Position numbers and translations under genes: made by a program
Notes under the pieces: model-generated
What the model was told of the DNA's origin: nothing
Seen by the model: only the letters and a program-made list of their open reading frames with translations
Database searches by the model: none
In this document: piece after piece, positions 38,381-46,814 of the stretch
Position numbering within the stretch: the first letter of the stretch is position 1
Layout of the letters: each line of letters starts with the position of its first letter
Source: Candidatus Uhrbacteria bacterium CG_4_9_14_3_um_filter_50_9
Lineage (GTDB): Bacteria; Patescibacteriota; Patescibacteriia; UBA9934; GWF2-40-263
Direction of reading: 5' to 3'
Assembly: GCA_002791295.1 (NCBI GenBank)
Contig: PFWU01000049.1
Location: forward strand, 231-47,044
Length of the DNA stretch: 46,814 bases

Positions 38381-38962
38381 ATGAGTACTATGAAGTTTTT
38401 TCTAGGGATCATGTTCGTTGTTCTCCTGGCTGGGGCAGGATGTGCGTCAACGTCGGTTCAGGAAACGGAAACCTCTCCTGTTTCCGAAGCGTCTGAACGT
38501 GAGGAGGATTCGCAAGGTGAGTTTTCATCCTACTCAATGAGTAAAGGCATACTCCTTTTAGCTGCTCCGTCCGGTTGGAGTGTTTCTCAATCTGATGGCG
38601 GGAGCGTGAGTGTGGTGCTTGCGCAAGCGAGTGACGAAGCGTGGATCAATATCCAGATTGAACGTGCGGATACCTTTAGTGGTGAAGTACGTGAGTATCA
38701 GGTGTGGCTTTCAGAGCAAGGCCTTCCTGAGCCAAGCGGTGAACGGGAAGTCGGGGGCGTCATGTTCGACTGGTTTGATGAGGTTGATAACAGAACGATC
38801 TTCACAACCGTCTATGTGGCCGAGATTGAGCATGAAGGTCTTGGTTACTTTGTGACGATCAGCACGCCAGAGGAAGAATTACTAGAAACACGGCAGGTGC
38901 GGGACTCGATCATCTTCTCTCCAAGCGCTGAGCAACTAAGTGGTTCACAAGTGATTGAATAG
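38381..38962 (+). CDS. Lipoprotein
   Basis: MSTMKFFLGIMFVVLLAGAGCASTS (lipobox LAGAGC). Confidence 0.75.
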   Translation: MSTMKFFLGIMFVVLLAGAGCASTSVQETETSPVSEASEREEDSQGEFSSYSMSKGILLLAAPSGWSVSQSDGGSVSVVLAQASDEAWINIQIERADTFSGEVREYQVWLSEQGLPEPSGEREVGGVMFDWFDEVDNRTIFTTVYVAEIEHEGLGYFVTISTPEEELLETRQVRDSIIFSPSAEQLSGSQVIE

Positions 38963-38967
38963 GATAA

Positions 38968-38994
38968 AAAAGACGCGACTAAGCGCGTCTTTTT
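38968..38994 (+). terminator. Terminator
   Basis: AAAAGACGCG-ACTAAG-CGCGTCTTTTT. Confidence 0.75.
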
Positions 38995-39001
38995 GGTTTA
39001 C

Positions 39002-39130
39002 GGGACTGTTCCCCAATGCGATGAGATTGGCTTGAACGGGCTGTCGATCGCTGAAAACGTCCTCAAACGGACGTTGAAGCGATGACTGGGTGCCTGTGAA
39101 AGCCAAGATCGCGCATTCGGGAATAGTTCC
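39002..39130 (+). ncRNA. Candidate rod-like structured RNA (6S-like architecture), unassigned
   Basis: GGGACTGTTCCC/GGGAATAGTTCC (12 bp, two G-U), TTGGCTT/AAGCCAA, CGGGC/GCCTG, ATCGCT/AGCGAT, AACGTCC/GGACGTT nested in register. Confidence 0.4.
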
Positions 39131-39157
39131 TTTACGGACGAAAGTAACGTGCTACTA

Positions 39158-39186
39158 TTGACTTGAGCACGTAAAAATGCTAAAAA
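39158..39186 (+). promoter_or_regulatory. Promoter for 39292-42187 unit
   Basis: TTGACT-N17-TAAAAA. Confidence 0.45.
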
Positions 39187-39291
39187 AGTGCGTCGTTCTT
39201 TGGCAATATGTGTGTGGAGTCCAATGGGCTCCTTGTGTTTTCAAGGGGGTCTTTTTGACTCCACAACAACACTTCTAGAGAGAGGGATGAC

Positions 39292-40272
39292 ATGAAGCAT
39301 ACCACCACCGTCGTCTGTGCCCTGGTGCTCTTCGGAGCCGAGGCAAAGGCCAAGGGGCCGGTCGCTGTCGAACAGCCTCCGGCATGCGAACAGGCCACCA
39401 CGGTTTCTGTGTTGGCCAGACTGTCGATGGCGGGGGATTCCGCCTTCGCCTCCTTCGACACCGAGATGCTGAAGCAGACCGCACGCGATGCCGAAGCGGC
39501 TCTCGTGTGTCTGAACGAGCCGGTGACGCAGCCCGTTGCCGCATCCTACCACCGACTCATGGCACTTGCGGCCTTCGTGAACGGCGAGGATGATCTGTCT
39601 CGGCGTGAGCTGCACGCCAGCTACCGCTTGGAAGATACCTATGTCTTCCCGACGCAGATCGCACCTGAAGGTCACCCCCTCCTCGTCTTCTACGAGGAGG
39701 CCAAGCTGCTTCAGGGTGGGAGTCCCGAGGATCTCTATCCGCCCATCGGTGGGTACGTGACCATCGACGGCGAGAAGATGGACATGCGTCCGAGCGAGAC
39801 GCCGGTCATTGTGCAGGCGTTCTCATCCACGGACGAGCTTCTCGAGACGCACTACGTCCTCGCAGGGCAGAGCGTGCCTCGCTGGGGTGAGCTGACTGCT
39901 CGCCTCAAGGTTGAGGACCTCTCCGCGCTGCCCAGCACCACTGTGCAGCGCAAGAAGAAGCCCGCCATGCCCTGGCTTGTCGCCGGAGGTGCAGCGCTGG
40001 CACTCGGTGGTGTTTCCTACGGAATCGCCATGGATCAGCACAGTCGCTTCTTGGACACGTCGAGTCCCGACGGAGATGGAAGCGAGGATACCCTGAACGG
40101 CTACATGAACCGTGCCAACACCTTCGGGGCGTCGGCGATCGGTCTTGGTGTCGTGGGGGTGGGCCTCATGGGCACCGGCGTGGTACTCCAAGTTCGCTTC
40201 GGAGGTCCGCGCGGAAACCCTGATCTCACCGTGGGCCCCGAGGTCTCGGAAGGAGGTGCGGATGGGCCGTGA
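39292..40272 (+). CDS. Secreted/membrane-anchored hypothetical protein, myxobacterial type
   Basis: Signal-like N-terminus, C-terminal two TM (MPWLVAGGAALALGGVSYGIAM; ASAIGLGVVGVGLMGTGVVLQVRF); SD GAGAGAGGGATGAC-ATG. Confidence 0.75.
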   Translation: MKHTTTVVCALVLFGAEAKAKGPVAVEQPPACEQATTVSVLARLSMAGDSAFASFDTEMLKQTARDAEAALVCLNEPVTQPVAASYHRLMALAAFVNGEDDLSRRELHASYRLEDTYVFPTQIAPEGHPLLVFYEEAKLLQGGSPEDLYPPIGGYVTIDGEKMDMRPSETPVIVQAFSSTDELLETHYVLAGQSVPRWGELTARLKVEDLSALPSTTVQRKKKPAMPWLVAGGAALALGGVSYGIAMDQHSRFLDTSSPDGDGSEDTLNGYMNRANTFGASAIGLGVVGVGLMGTGVVLQVRFGGPRGNPDLTVGPEVSEGGADGP

Positions 40273-42187
40273 CATCTTTCAGGAGCGGATCCTCGCCCTG
40301 CTTGCGCAGCATGATGGAGGCCGCTTCCAGGCCAAGACCATCCTTGGTCACGGAGGAAGCGCGCGCGTGGTCCTTGTCGAGGACATGAAGCTCGGGGTCG
40401 AGAGGGCTATCAAGGTCTTCGATCCCCAGCTGATCACCCGCTCACGGATCGCACGCGAGCGATTCGGGGGTGAGGCGAGGATCATGGCCCAGCTCGAGCG
40501 TCGCAACATCGTTCGCGTCTACGACGTGGTCGACTGTGAGTTCGACGGCGACCAGTGGAAGTTCCTCATCATGGAGCTGCTCACCGGAGGTACGGCTCGG
40601 GACCATGTCACTCAGTTCGGGCCGATGGATCCACGCCAAGCGGTTGAGGTGGTGCTCGAAGTGCTCGATGCCCTCCGTGCTGTTCATAGCAAGAAGGTCA
40701 TCCACCGCGATATCAAGCCCGAGAACATCCTGCTCTCGGGCGAGGGTGTGGTGAAGCTGGCAGACTTCGGGATTGCCTTTGCTCCGCGTGATCGGACCAG
40801 GCTGACCGTGCAGGGCTCCACCATGGGCACGGAAGTCTACATGGCTCCGGAGCAGCGTGAGGATGCTTCGAGCGCAACCACGCGTTCGGACATCTACTCA
40901 GTGGGCGTCGTCCTCTGGGTGCTCCTCATCGGAAGGGAGCCCTACGCTCCTCCGGGCTACAACAACTTCTTCCAGAACGTCGAGCGCAACCCTCTGTGGT
41001 TCGACGGCATTCCGGATGAGCTCAAGCAGATCATCATGATCGCGACGAGTGAGGATCCTCAGTTCCGGTTTGACTCCGCACAGGCAATGGAAGACGAGCT
41101 TCGCGCAGTTCTTCCCTTGCTCGCCTCGACACCCTCACAGGCTCCCAAGCTTGGGAGTGCACCTGAGGCCAAGCGTGCGAAGGAAGCTCGTGAACAGATG
41201 ACCGCCAGGAACCTGGCGGATCTGGCCGACGACGGGGACGACTCCGAGATCGGAAACAGCGAGCTCGGAGTCGTCGAGTACGTGAGGCATTCGCCAGTGG
41301 CTGTCTCCGTCTCCGGTGGTCTGGAGGTCTCTTCCTCAAGTCCGGGGTCAACCAAGGTGCCGCTCAGCACCGGCGGGAGACTCGTCTCCGAGGAAGTTGA
41401 CGATGGTTTCGAAGAACCACCCCTCCTGAACGCTCTCCCATCAGGCACCCTCTCGGATGCCCGTCCGCTCAGCGAAACCCGCATGGGCAAGATGATGGAC
41501 GCCGAGCAGAGGACGTCGAAGCGCAACTTCGCCATCCTCGTCGGGGTCGTCGGGATTCTCGCCGTCGGATTGGTCAGCCTCCTCATCGTCGGTAAGACCT
41601 ACTTGTTCGATGGTGAGTCCGGTCAGGTCGAGGAGCCTGTACAGATCGTTTCCACGGTCGAGGTGGAGCCTGTGAAGGAGCCGGCAAAGGAGGATCTGAC
41701 CACGCCGGAACTTCCTGTGTTGGATCCGCCCGAGGAAGTCCAAGAGGCCGAGCCGGCGCAGAAGGAGTCCAAGACTCCGGTGGTCGCACAAGTGAAGGTG
41801 GAACCCAAGCAGACCGAACCGACGCCTCCTCGTGAAGTGAAGGTGAATACGGATTCTGCGAAGGAGACTCCACCCCCCGAGACCACACCGGTCCAAAAGG
41901 GGATGGTGCGCCTGGTGCCAAAGCAGGTGATGGAGGTCGACGATCCGGAGGCTCCCGAAGGGAAGCGGAGCGGTGTGGTCACCTACGTCCTCAGTGGCAC
42001 CAAGGGAGAGGGGACGTTCACTCTGTCCTCGACACGCTCCATGGCCCAGGTGCCCCACGGTACCTACCAGGCCACCGTCTCGTTCGAGGGCCGGAGCCAG
42101 AACCAGACCGCCCCCACCATCAAGGTCGACGGGGCACTCACAACGGTTGAGTGCTTCTGGACCATGGCAAACTGCCGTGTCCAGTAA
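40262..42187 (+). CDS. PknB-type Ser/Thr protein kinase with TM and extracytoplasmic C-terminal domain
   Basis: GHGGSARVVLVEDMKLGVERAIKVF, VIHRDIKPENILLSGEGVVKLADFGIAFA, GTEVYMAPEQ; TM NFAILVGVVGILAVGLVSLLIVG. Start moved from 40112 to 40262 (SD AAGGAGGTGCGG-ATG); overlaps upstream CDS by 11 bp. Confidence 0.9.
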   Translation: MGRDIFQERILALLAQHDGGRFQAKTILGHGGSARVVLVEDMKLGVERAIKVFDPQLITRSRIARERFGGEARIMAQLERRNIVRVYDVVDCEFDGDQWKFLIMELLTGGTARDHVTQFGPMDPRQAVEVVLEVLDALRAVHSKKVIHRDIKPENILLSGEGVVKLADFGIAFAPRDRTRLTVQGSTMGTEVYMAPEQREDASSATTRSDIYSVGVVLWVLLIGREPYAPPGYNNFFQNVERNPLWFDGIPDELKQIIMIATSEDPQFRFDSAQAMEDELRAVLPLLASTPSQAPKLGSAPEAKRAKEAREQMTARNLADLADDGDDSEIGNSELGVVEYVRHSPVAVSVSGGLEVSSSSPGSTKVPLSTGGRLVSEEVDDGFEEPPLLNALPSGTLSDARPLSETRMGKMMDAEQRTSKRNFAILVGVVGILAVGLVSLLIVGKTYLFDGESGQVEEPVQIVSTVEVEPVKEPAKEDLTTPELPVLDPPEEVQEAEPAQKESKTPVVAQVKVEPKQTEPTPPREVKVNTDSAKETPPPETTPVQKGMVRLVPKQVMEVDDPEAPEGKRSGVVTYVLSGTKGEGTFTLSSTRSMAQVPHGTYQATVSFEGRSQNQTAPTIKVDGALTTVECFWTMANCRVQ

Positions 42188-42191
42188 CGAA

Positions 42192-42221
42192 CGCAAGAGA
42201 TGAGCACCGCCTCATCTCTTT
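42192..42221 (+). terminator. Terminator of kinase unit
   Basis: AAGAGATGAG-CACCGC-CTCATCTCTTTTC. Confidence 0.7.
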
Positions 42222-42225
42222 TCAA

Positions 42226-42258
42226 TTACAAAACCCCCGCAGCGAGCGGGGGTTTTTT
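42226..42258 (-). terminator. Terminator of 42260-43371
   Basis: ACAAAACCCCCGC-AGCGA-GCGGGGGTTTT. Confidence 0.75.
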
Positions 42259-42259
42259 A

Positions 42260-43371
42260 CTAGCGTTCAAGGCTGTTGAGGTATTCCTGGAATTCTTCAT
42301 CACTCATTCCTTCGATTTCTTCAAGCCAGGCTTCTATCTCCGCCAGTTCTTCTTCAGAGAGTTCATTGTCGGAAGTCTCTGAGGGGTTGTACAGATCATC
42401 GGTGTCCCATGTATCAAAATTAAATGAATCGCTTCCATCATTTCCAATTGAATCTTTCGTTTCTAGGACCGATCCCCAGAGGGCGCTTGAGAGACCTACG
42501 GATCCGAGCAAGATGACGTAGTAGAGTACAAACGCTCCGACGAGTGACCATTTGTATTTTGCGGCAATCATGGAACGAGCCGACTGTTGGTTGAGTCGCA
42601 CGATGCGTTCAAACAGGTGATAGTAGTACACCCACATAAGTGGTGTGGCTGCGAGGATCAAAACGAGGTAACTGATTGGAAGTAAAAAGATCACCAAAAT
42701 AGACGGGACAATAATCGCAAGGATGACAAAGACCACCGGAATGAGCATGTAGAAATAATACCAGCCGTAGCCACGCATCAGTTCGTAGCTCCGCTCAAGA
42801 GCCGCCATTCCACGCTTCCCTTCTTTGAGATACACAAAGAGTGATTGTGACCACCAAATGGCCATCAAGACTCCTGGGATGATAAAGAAGACGAATCCAA
42901 TCATGATGAGCAGGGACTGGATGAACATGATCCAGATGAATCCTCGTGCCTTTGGCAGTTGTGCTTTCAGGTGAACAAATGAGCTTTTGAATCCAAGATG
43001 TGATCCTTTATTCATCGCAAGAGCAATTGGGGCCATGGTGGCAATCGCTGTGTAGATAAATGTGAGAACGGCTGCGGTGGGGTCGCTAACACTGTAAGGA
43101 CCATGCTGAGTTCTTGAGCAGCTCCGCCCCCCAGCTCGAAGACGATGAGCATCAGCACGCCAAAAACGATCGCTGGGCCTGCAAAGAGCAAAATACCAAG
43201 GAGAGCCGTTGCGACCATGAGCCAGATAAATGATCCCCAGCGTGATTTATAATCGGTCCACGCTTCTTTAAGAAGCAGTTTGCTTTGGAGCTCCGATTCT
43301 GGAAGGAGACGTTTCGGTCCTGGCCCTGAGGTCATGTTGGACGCTACAGCCCCCGATGATTGTTGATCCAT
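42260..43371 (-). pseudogene. Multi-TM membrane protein split by a frameshift (one gene, two ORFs)
   Basis: Upstream frame MDQQSSGAVASN...AAQELSMVLTV; downstream frame continues VSDPTAAVLTFIYTAIATMAPIALAMNKGS...; frame break near 43084-43098. Confidence 0.7.
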
Positions 43372-43446
43372 AAGAACAATGAAATTACTAATTTGATTAA
43401 TTTTACCACTATTCTTCCTTTTTTTATCCACTTGAGGCATCATGGG

Positions 43447-44715
43447 ATGCGTATGTTGGATATCAAACAATTCTTGGATGCCCCAGATATGGTGGCACAA
43501 AATGCGAAGCGCCGAGGGTTCGAGCTTGATCCATCGGTTGCTGTTTCGTTGCACCAGGAACGTCTTAAACTTGTTGATGCTGTACAGGCATTGCGTACGC
43601 GAGCAAACGAAATTGCTTCATCCATTCCTTCTGCTTCAGGTGAAGAGCGACAGGGGCTTATTGATGAGGGGAAGCAGGTTAAGGAGCAGGTCAAGGAACA
43701 GGAAACAACGTTGAAGGATGTTGAAAGCCGTTTGGAAGCAGAGCTTCTGAAGTACCCAAATATGCTGCGTGAGGATGTGCCGGTTGGAGCAGATGCGACG
43801 GGGAACGAAATTGTTGAAGTGGTCGGAGAGCCGACAACGTTTACCTTTGAACCAAAGGATCACATGCAGCTTGCGGAAACACTCGATTTAATTGATATGG
43901 AGCGGGCTGCGAAAATTTCAGGCGCACGGTTTGCGTTTCTCAAGGGTGATTTGGTGCTCATGCAGTTTGCCCTTTTACAGTACGCATTCACAGAACTCGT
44001 CAAAGAAGGGTTCACTCCGATTCTTCCTCCACACATCATTTCAACCGAGGCGATGGGTGCCATGGGGTATCTGCAGCACGGTGGAGAGGAAGAGGTCTAT
44101 CATCTGCGTAATGATGATGCCGTATTAATTGGGACCGCTGAGCAGTCTATTGGCCCGATGCATATGGATGAGATATTGGATGCATCTTCGTTTCCCATCC
44201 GCTATGTCGGATACTCACCTTGCTATCGACGGGAGGCCGGGAGTTATGGAAAGGATACGAAAGGTATTTTCCGTGTGCATCAGTTTAGTAAGATTGAGAT
44301 GTTCAGCTTTACGTCCGAGGAGGCGTCTGATGAAGAGCATGCGTTTCTCCTCAAGATGCAGCGTCGTCTGTGGGATGGGTTGAAGCTTCCGTATCGTGTG
44401 ATGAAACTTTGTTCCGGGGACACGGGGGCACCGAGTGCTCGCACGTATGACATTGAAACATGGTTTCCGTCCTACGGTGATTATCGTGAGACGCACTCAA
44501 CGAGTAACACAACGGACTATCAGACCCGTCGATTAAAAACACGCTACAAAACTTCAGAGGGCAAAACAGAGTTTGCTCACGCTTTGAACGGTACAGCGTT
44601 CTCGATGAATCGTCCGCTCATCGCCATCATGGAAAACTTCCAACAAGAAGATGGATCGATTATCGTGCCTGAGGTTTTGCGCACGTGGATGGGAAAAGAT
44701 GTGATCAAGAAATAG
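43447..44715 (+). CDS. serS: Seryl-tRNA synthetase
   Basis: MLDIKQFLDAPDMVAQNAKRRGFE; class II motifs GYSPCYRREAGSYGKDTKGIFRVHQFSKIE. Start 43447 or 43453 rather than 43360. Confidence 0.95.
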   Translation: MRMLDIKQFLDAPDMVAQNAKRRGFELDPSVAVSLHQERLKLVDAVQALRTRANEIASSIPSASGEERQGLIDEGKQVKEQVKEQETTLKDVESRLEAELLKYPNMLREDVPVGADATGNEIVEVVGEPTTFTFEPKDHMQLAETLDLIDMERAAKISGARFAFLKGDLVLMQFALLQYAFTELVKEGFTPILPPHIISTEAMGAMGYLQHGGEEEVYHLRNDDAVLIGTAEQSIGPMHMDEILDASSFPIRYVGYSPCYRREAGSYGKDTKGIFRVHQFSKIEMFSFTSEEASDEEHAFLLKMQRRLWDGLKLPYRVMKLCSGDTGAPSARTYDIETWFPSYGDYRETHSTSNTTDYQTRRLKTRYKTSEGKTEFAHALNGTAFSMNRPLIAIMENFQQEDGSIIVPEVLRTWMGKDVIKK

Positions 44716-44841
44716 CTTATCCACACTGTTCAGTCCGTACGGGCATGAACAAAGATGCTTCACTGAGTTTAGGAAAAAAAGTTGTCTAACGTACACGACG
44801 TGTATAAAAGTTGTTAACAGGATTTGTACTAAAATAAGCAA

Positions 44842-44874
44842 AAAACCGTTTGACACATCAAACGGTTTTTTGTT
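44842..44874 (+). terminator. Terminator of serS
   Basis: AAAAAACCGTTTGA-CACA-TCAAACGGTTTTTT. Confidence 0.8.
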
Positions 44875-44885
44875 TGCTAAATCTA

Positions 44886-45027
44886 GATCGCACCCACGGG
44901 TGGTGACGACCCATGATCATCACCCACTGCAAGGCTCTACCTGGATCTCCCGTGTGCTTAGGGGAGTTCTGGCGAGAGAGGAGGAATCTCTAACAGCGAC
45001 GACTCGGGGGTGCTGAGCAATGCGATC
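44886..45027 (+). other. Candidate multi-branched structured RNA/leader
   Basis: Closing GATCGCA/TGCGATC; internal GGTGGTGA/TCATCACC, CTCCC/GGGGAG, AGAGA/TCTCT hairpins. Confidence 0.35.
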
Positions 45028-45228
45028 GTTCTGCCGACGGGGGGCGGCAAGCAATCGAAGTGGAAACACTTCTTTCAAACTGAGATATGACTATTTCTTA
45101 AAGCAGGTGAGATTGTGAGGGTCAGACTGAGATTGTGGTTCGATACACTCATCACCATGAGCCTGTCGAATTGTCGAAGTCTGAACGTGGCAAGATCGCT
45201 CATTTAGGAAACAGTCCCGTGTCGACTT

Positions 45229-45287
45229 TCTCGAGATGGTGGGAGAACGTTACCCCACCTCTCGAGGATGTTGACCATAACGGTCAA
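45229..45287. repeat. Two consecutive strong inverted repeats upstream of the M23 lipoprotein gene
   Basis: CTCGAGATGGTGGG...CCCACCTCTCGAG, then GTTGACC-ATAAC-GGTCAAC. Confidence 0.55.
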
Positions 45288-45318
45288 CACTTCTCAACTT
45301 CAGACAACGGAGTCAGAA

Positions 45319-46814
45319 ATGTTGACCGAGAACATCAGCCGCATCCTGTTCACCTTCCTGATCTGCATTGCAGGCTGCACGTCTTGGAACATGGGTGACA
45401 CCATGGGCTTTGGGGGCGGTGGCGAGCTCGTGCTCGAATTGCCCGTGAGGCAAGGAAAGGAGCTCATGTGTGTCCAAGGGGCTGGGGGAGACTTCTCCCA
45501 CAGTGTGGACAACACGCGCTACGACCTGGATCTCGATACGTCCAACTCGATCGACGATGAGGTCTACGCACCTGCAACCGGAATCGCCTACGTCCACACC
45601 GAGTCCGCAACCAGCGGTTTCGGCTATCACGTCAACATCGACGTGGGCTCGGGGCAGTACGTCGTCATCGCACACCTCAGCGACATCTTCATCACCGACG
45701 GTGCGGAGGTGGCGGCCGGTGAGCTGATCGGCTACGAGGGGTGCACCGGCTACTGCACCGGGGATCACATTCACTTGGGGCTCCACGAGGGGAGCGCCGC
45801 AGAGAATGCCGATCAAGGGGTGTCCATCCCAGCCTGGTACAACGTCTCGGATGCGAGTCTCAACACCGGTGTTCAGGCTCTTTCGAGCGAAGCATTCATC
45901 TGCGGCATGCGGAGCGAAGGCGATCCCGAGGACGGTCACTTCTACGAGTCGGAGCTTCAGGTGCCCATGTGGCACCCGGATGGCACACTCGTGAAGGCGC
46001 CGGACAACGCCCGGGTCTACCTGGTGGAGGACGGCAAGCTCAAGTGGCTCGAAAACGAGGCCGTTTTCTGGAGTTACAACTACGACTTCAGTGACGTGGC
46101 CCTCGTCTCAGACGAAGAGCTCGACTGCTTCGGTGACGGATCAGACCTCACCGAGGAGACCTTCATCGACGCAGTGTTCGACACCGAGGGCGATCTCTGG
46201 CTCCTCGTCGGGCTCTACAACGGTGCGGGTTCGGGCAACTACCGAATCCGAGTCGCTGGTACGGGCTGGGAAGCGGTGATGGCTTCCTGGGGGCTCGATT
46301 ACAACCAGGACAACTGGCCCGAGACCCACGGTGACAGTTCCGGGCACCTGACGAACTGGCCGCCCGCAAGCGGGACGGCGCTTCTCAGGGACGGAACGCT
46401 CGTGACCGAACAGAACTCCTCAGCCGTCTACGTGATTTCGGGTGGGTGGGCCTTGCCGGTCAAGGACTGGGAGACCTACCTCATGCTGGGGTTCTTTGAT
46501 CGCGCGATCTTGACCGTGGAAGACGGTCTGGTCGCGAGCCTGCACGAGAATCTGGGGAGTTGCACGTCCGACTTCTGGTGTCTTGACCAGGAAGCCATCA
46601 CGACCTGTGGTGGTGGTCTCGACCTCGGAAGCGGTGAGCACGGTGGTGATCCCAGCGAGGGCGACGCAGGTACCGACTCCGACTCTGATTCCGATTCGGA
46701 GGAGGAAGACGAGGAAGACTCCTACGAAGACGAGGGTGAGACGGACACCGAGGGCGAGAGCCCCACGTGTTCGGGCGAAGATGCCTGTCTCGTCGATCAG
46801 GACGGGGATGGGGA
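45319..46814 (+). CDS. Lipoprotein with M23 (LytM-type) peptidase domain and Asp/Ser/Glu-rich tail; runs off window
   Basis: MLTENISRILFTFLICIAGCTSWN (lipobox), FSHSVDNTRYDLDLD...VYAPATGIAYVHTESATSGFGYHVNIDVGSGQYVVIAHLSDIFITDGAEVAAGELIGYEGCTGYCTGDHIHLGLHEG. Absent from ORF track because it is open at the edge. Confidence 0.87.
   Translation, partial: MLTENISRILFTFLICIAGCTSWNMGDTMGFGGGGELVLELPVRQGKELMCVQGAGGDFSHSVDNTRYDLDLDTSNSIDDEVYAPATGIAYVHTESATSGFGYHVNIDVGSGQYVVIAHLSDIFITDGAEVAAGELIGYEGCTGYCTGDHIHLGLHEGSAAENADQGVSIPAWYNVSDASLNTGVQALSSEAFICGMRSEGDPEDGHFYESELQVPMWHPDGTLVKAPDNARVYLVEDGKLKWLENEAVFWSYNYDFSDVALVSDEELDCFGDGSDLTEETFIDAVFDTEGDLWLLVGLYNGAGSGNYRIRVAGTGWEAVMASWGLDYNQDNWPETHGDSSGHLTNWPPASGTALLRDGTLVTEQNSSAVYVISGGWALPVKDWETYLMLGFFDRAILTVEDGLVASLHENLGSCTSDFWCLDQEAITTCGGGLDLGSGEHGGDPSEGDAGTDSDSDSDSEEEDEEDSYEDEGETDTEGESPTCSGEDACLVDQDGDG

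Overview
The backbone of this window looks like a Patescibacteria/CPR-type chromosome (inference from gene content and gene style). It carries valS, argS, bactofilin, a DAG-kinase-like protein, yraN, nusA, yidC, an O-antigen ligase-like protein, a Ser/Thr kinase, groES-groEL, prfB (with a programmed +1 frameshift), a GalE/WcaG-type epimerase, tsaC/sua5, ksgA, an EF-hand/TSP3-like protein, a giant (~3,384 aa) Cys/Asp-rich secreted protein, a PaaX/Cas2-like regulator and serS. It also has tRNA-Leu(GAG) and tRNA-Val(TAC), both with encoded CCA. Most backbone genes have no Shine-Dalgarno (SD) sequence, and several sit directly behind a -10 box. Scattered through the backbone are short solitary units that are visibly more GC-rich and Myxococcota-like: a MopE-like lipoprotein at 1-1581, two small proteins at 8369-8915, a membrane protein at 15213-15521, a 'DTGDDTG' lipoprotein at 36450-37118, a secreted protein plus PknB-type kinase at 39292-42187, and an M23-peptidase lipoprotein from 45319 to the edge. 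A DUF2784-like unit at 7474-7866 has the same layout. Most of these have strong SDs, TTGACA promoters and their own terminators. One unit (about 979 bp period) is bounded by an identical 44-bp direct repeat that includes the 3' end of tRNA-Val, which is an att-like signature without an integrase. Other notable items are a CIRCE operator before groES, three related palindromes around the PaaX-like gene, a ~129-nt rod-like structured element, and a frameshift-split membrane protein. The ORF track misses the two real CDSs that run off the window edges (1-1581 minus, 45319-46814 plus). No database search or folding was run; assignments are from motif recognition.
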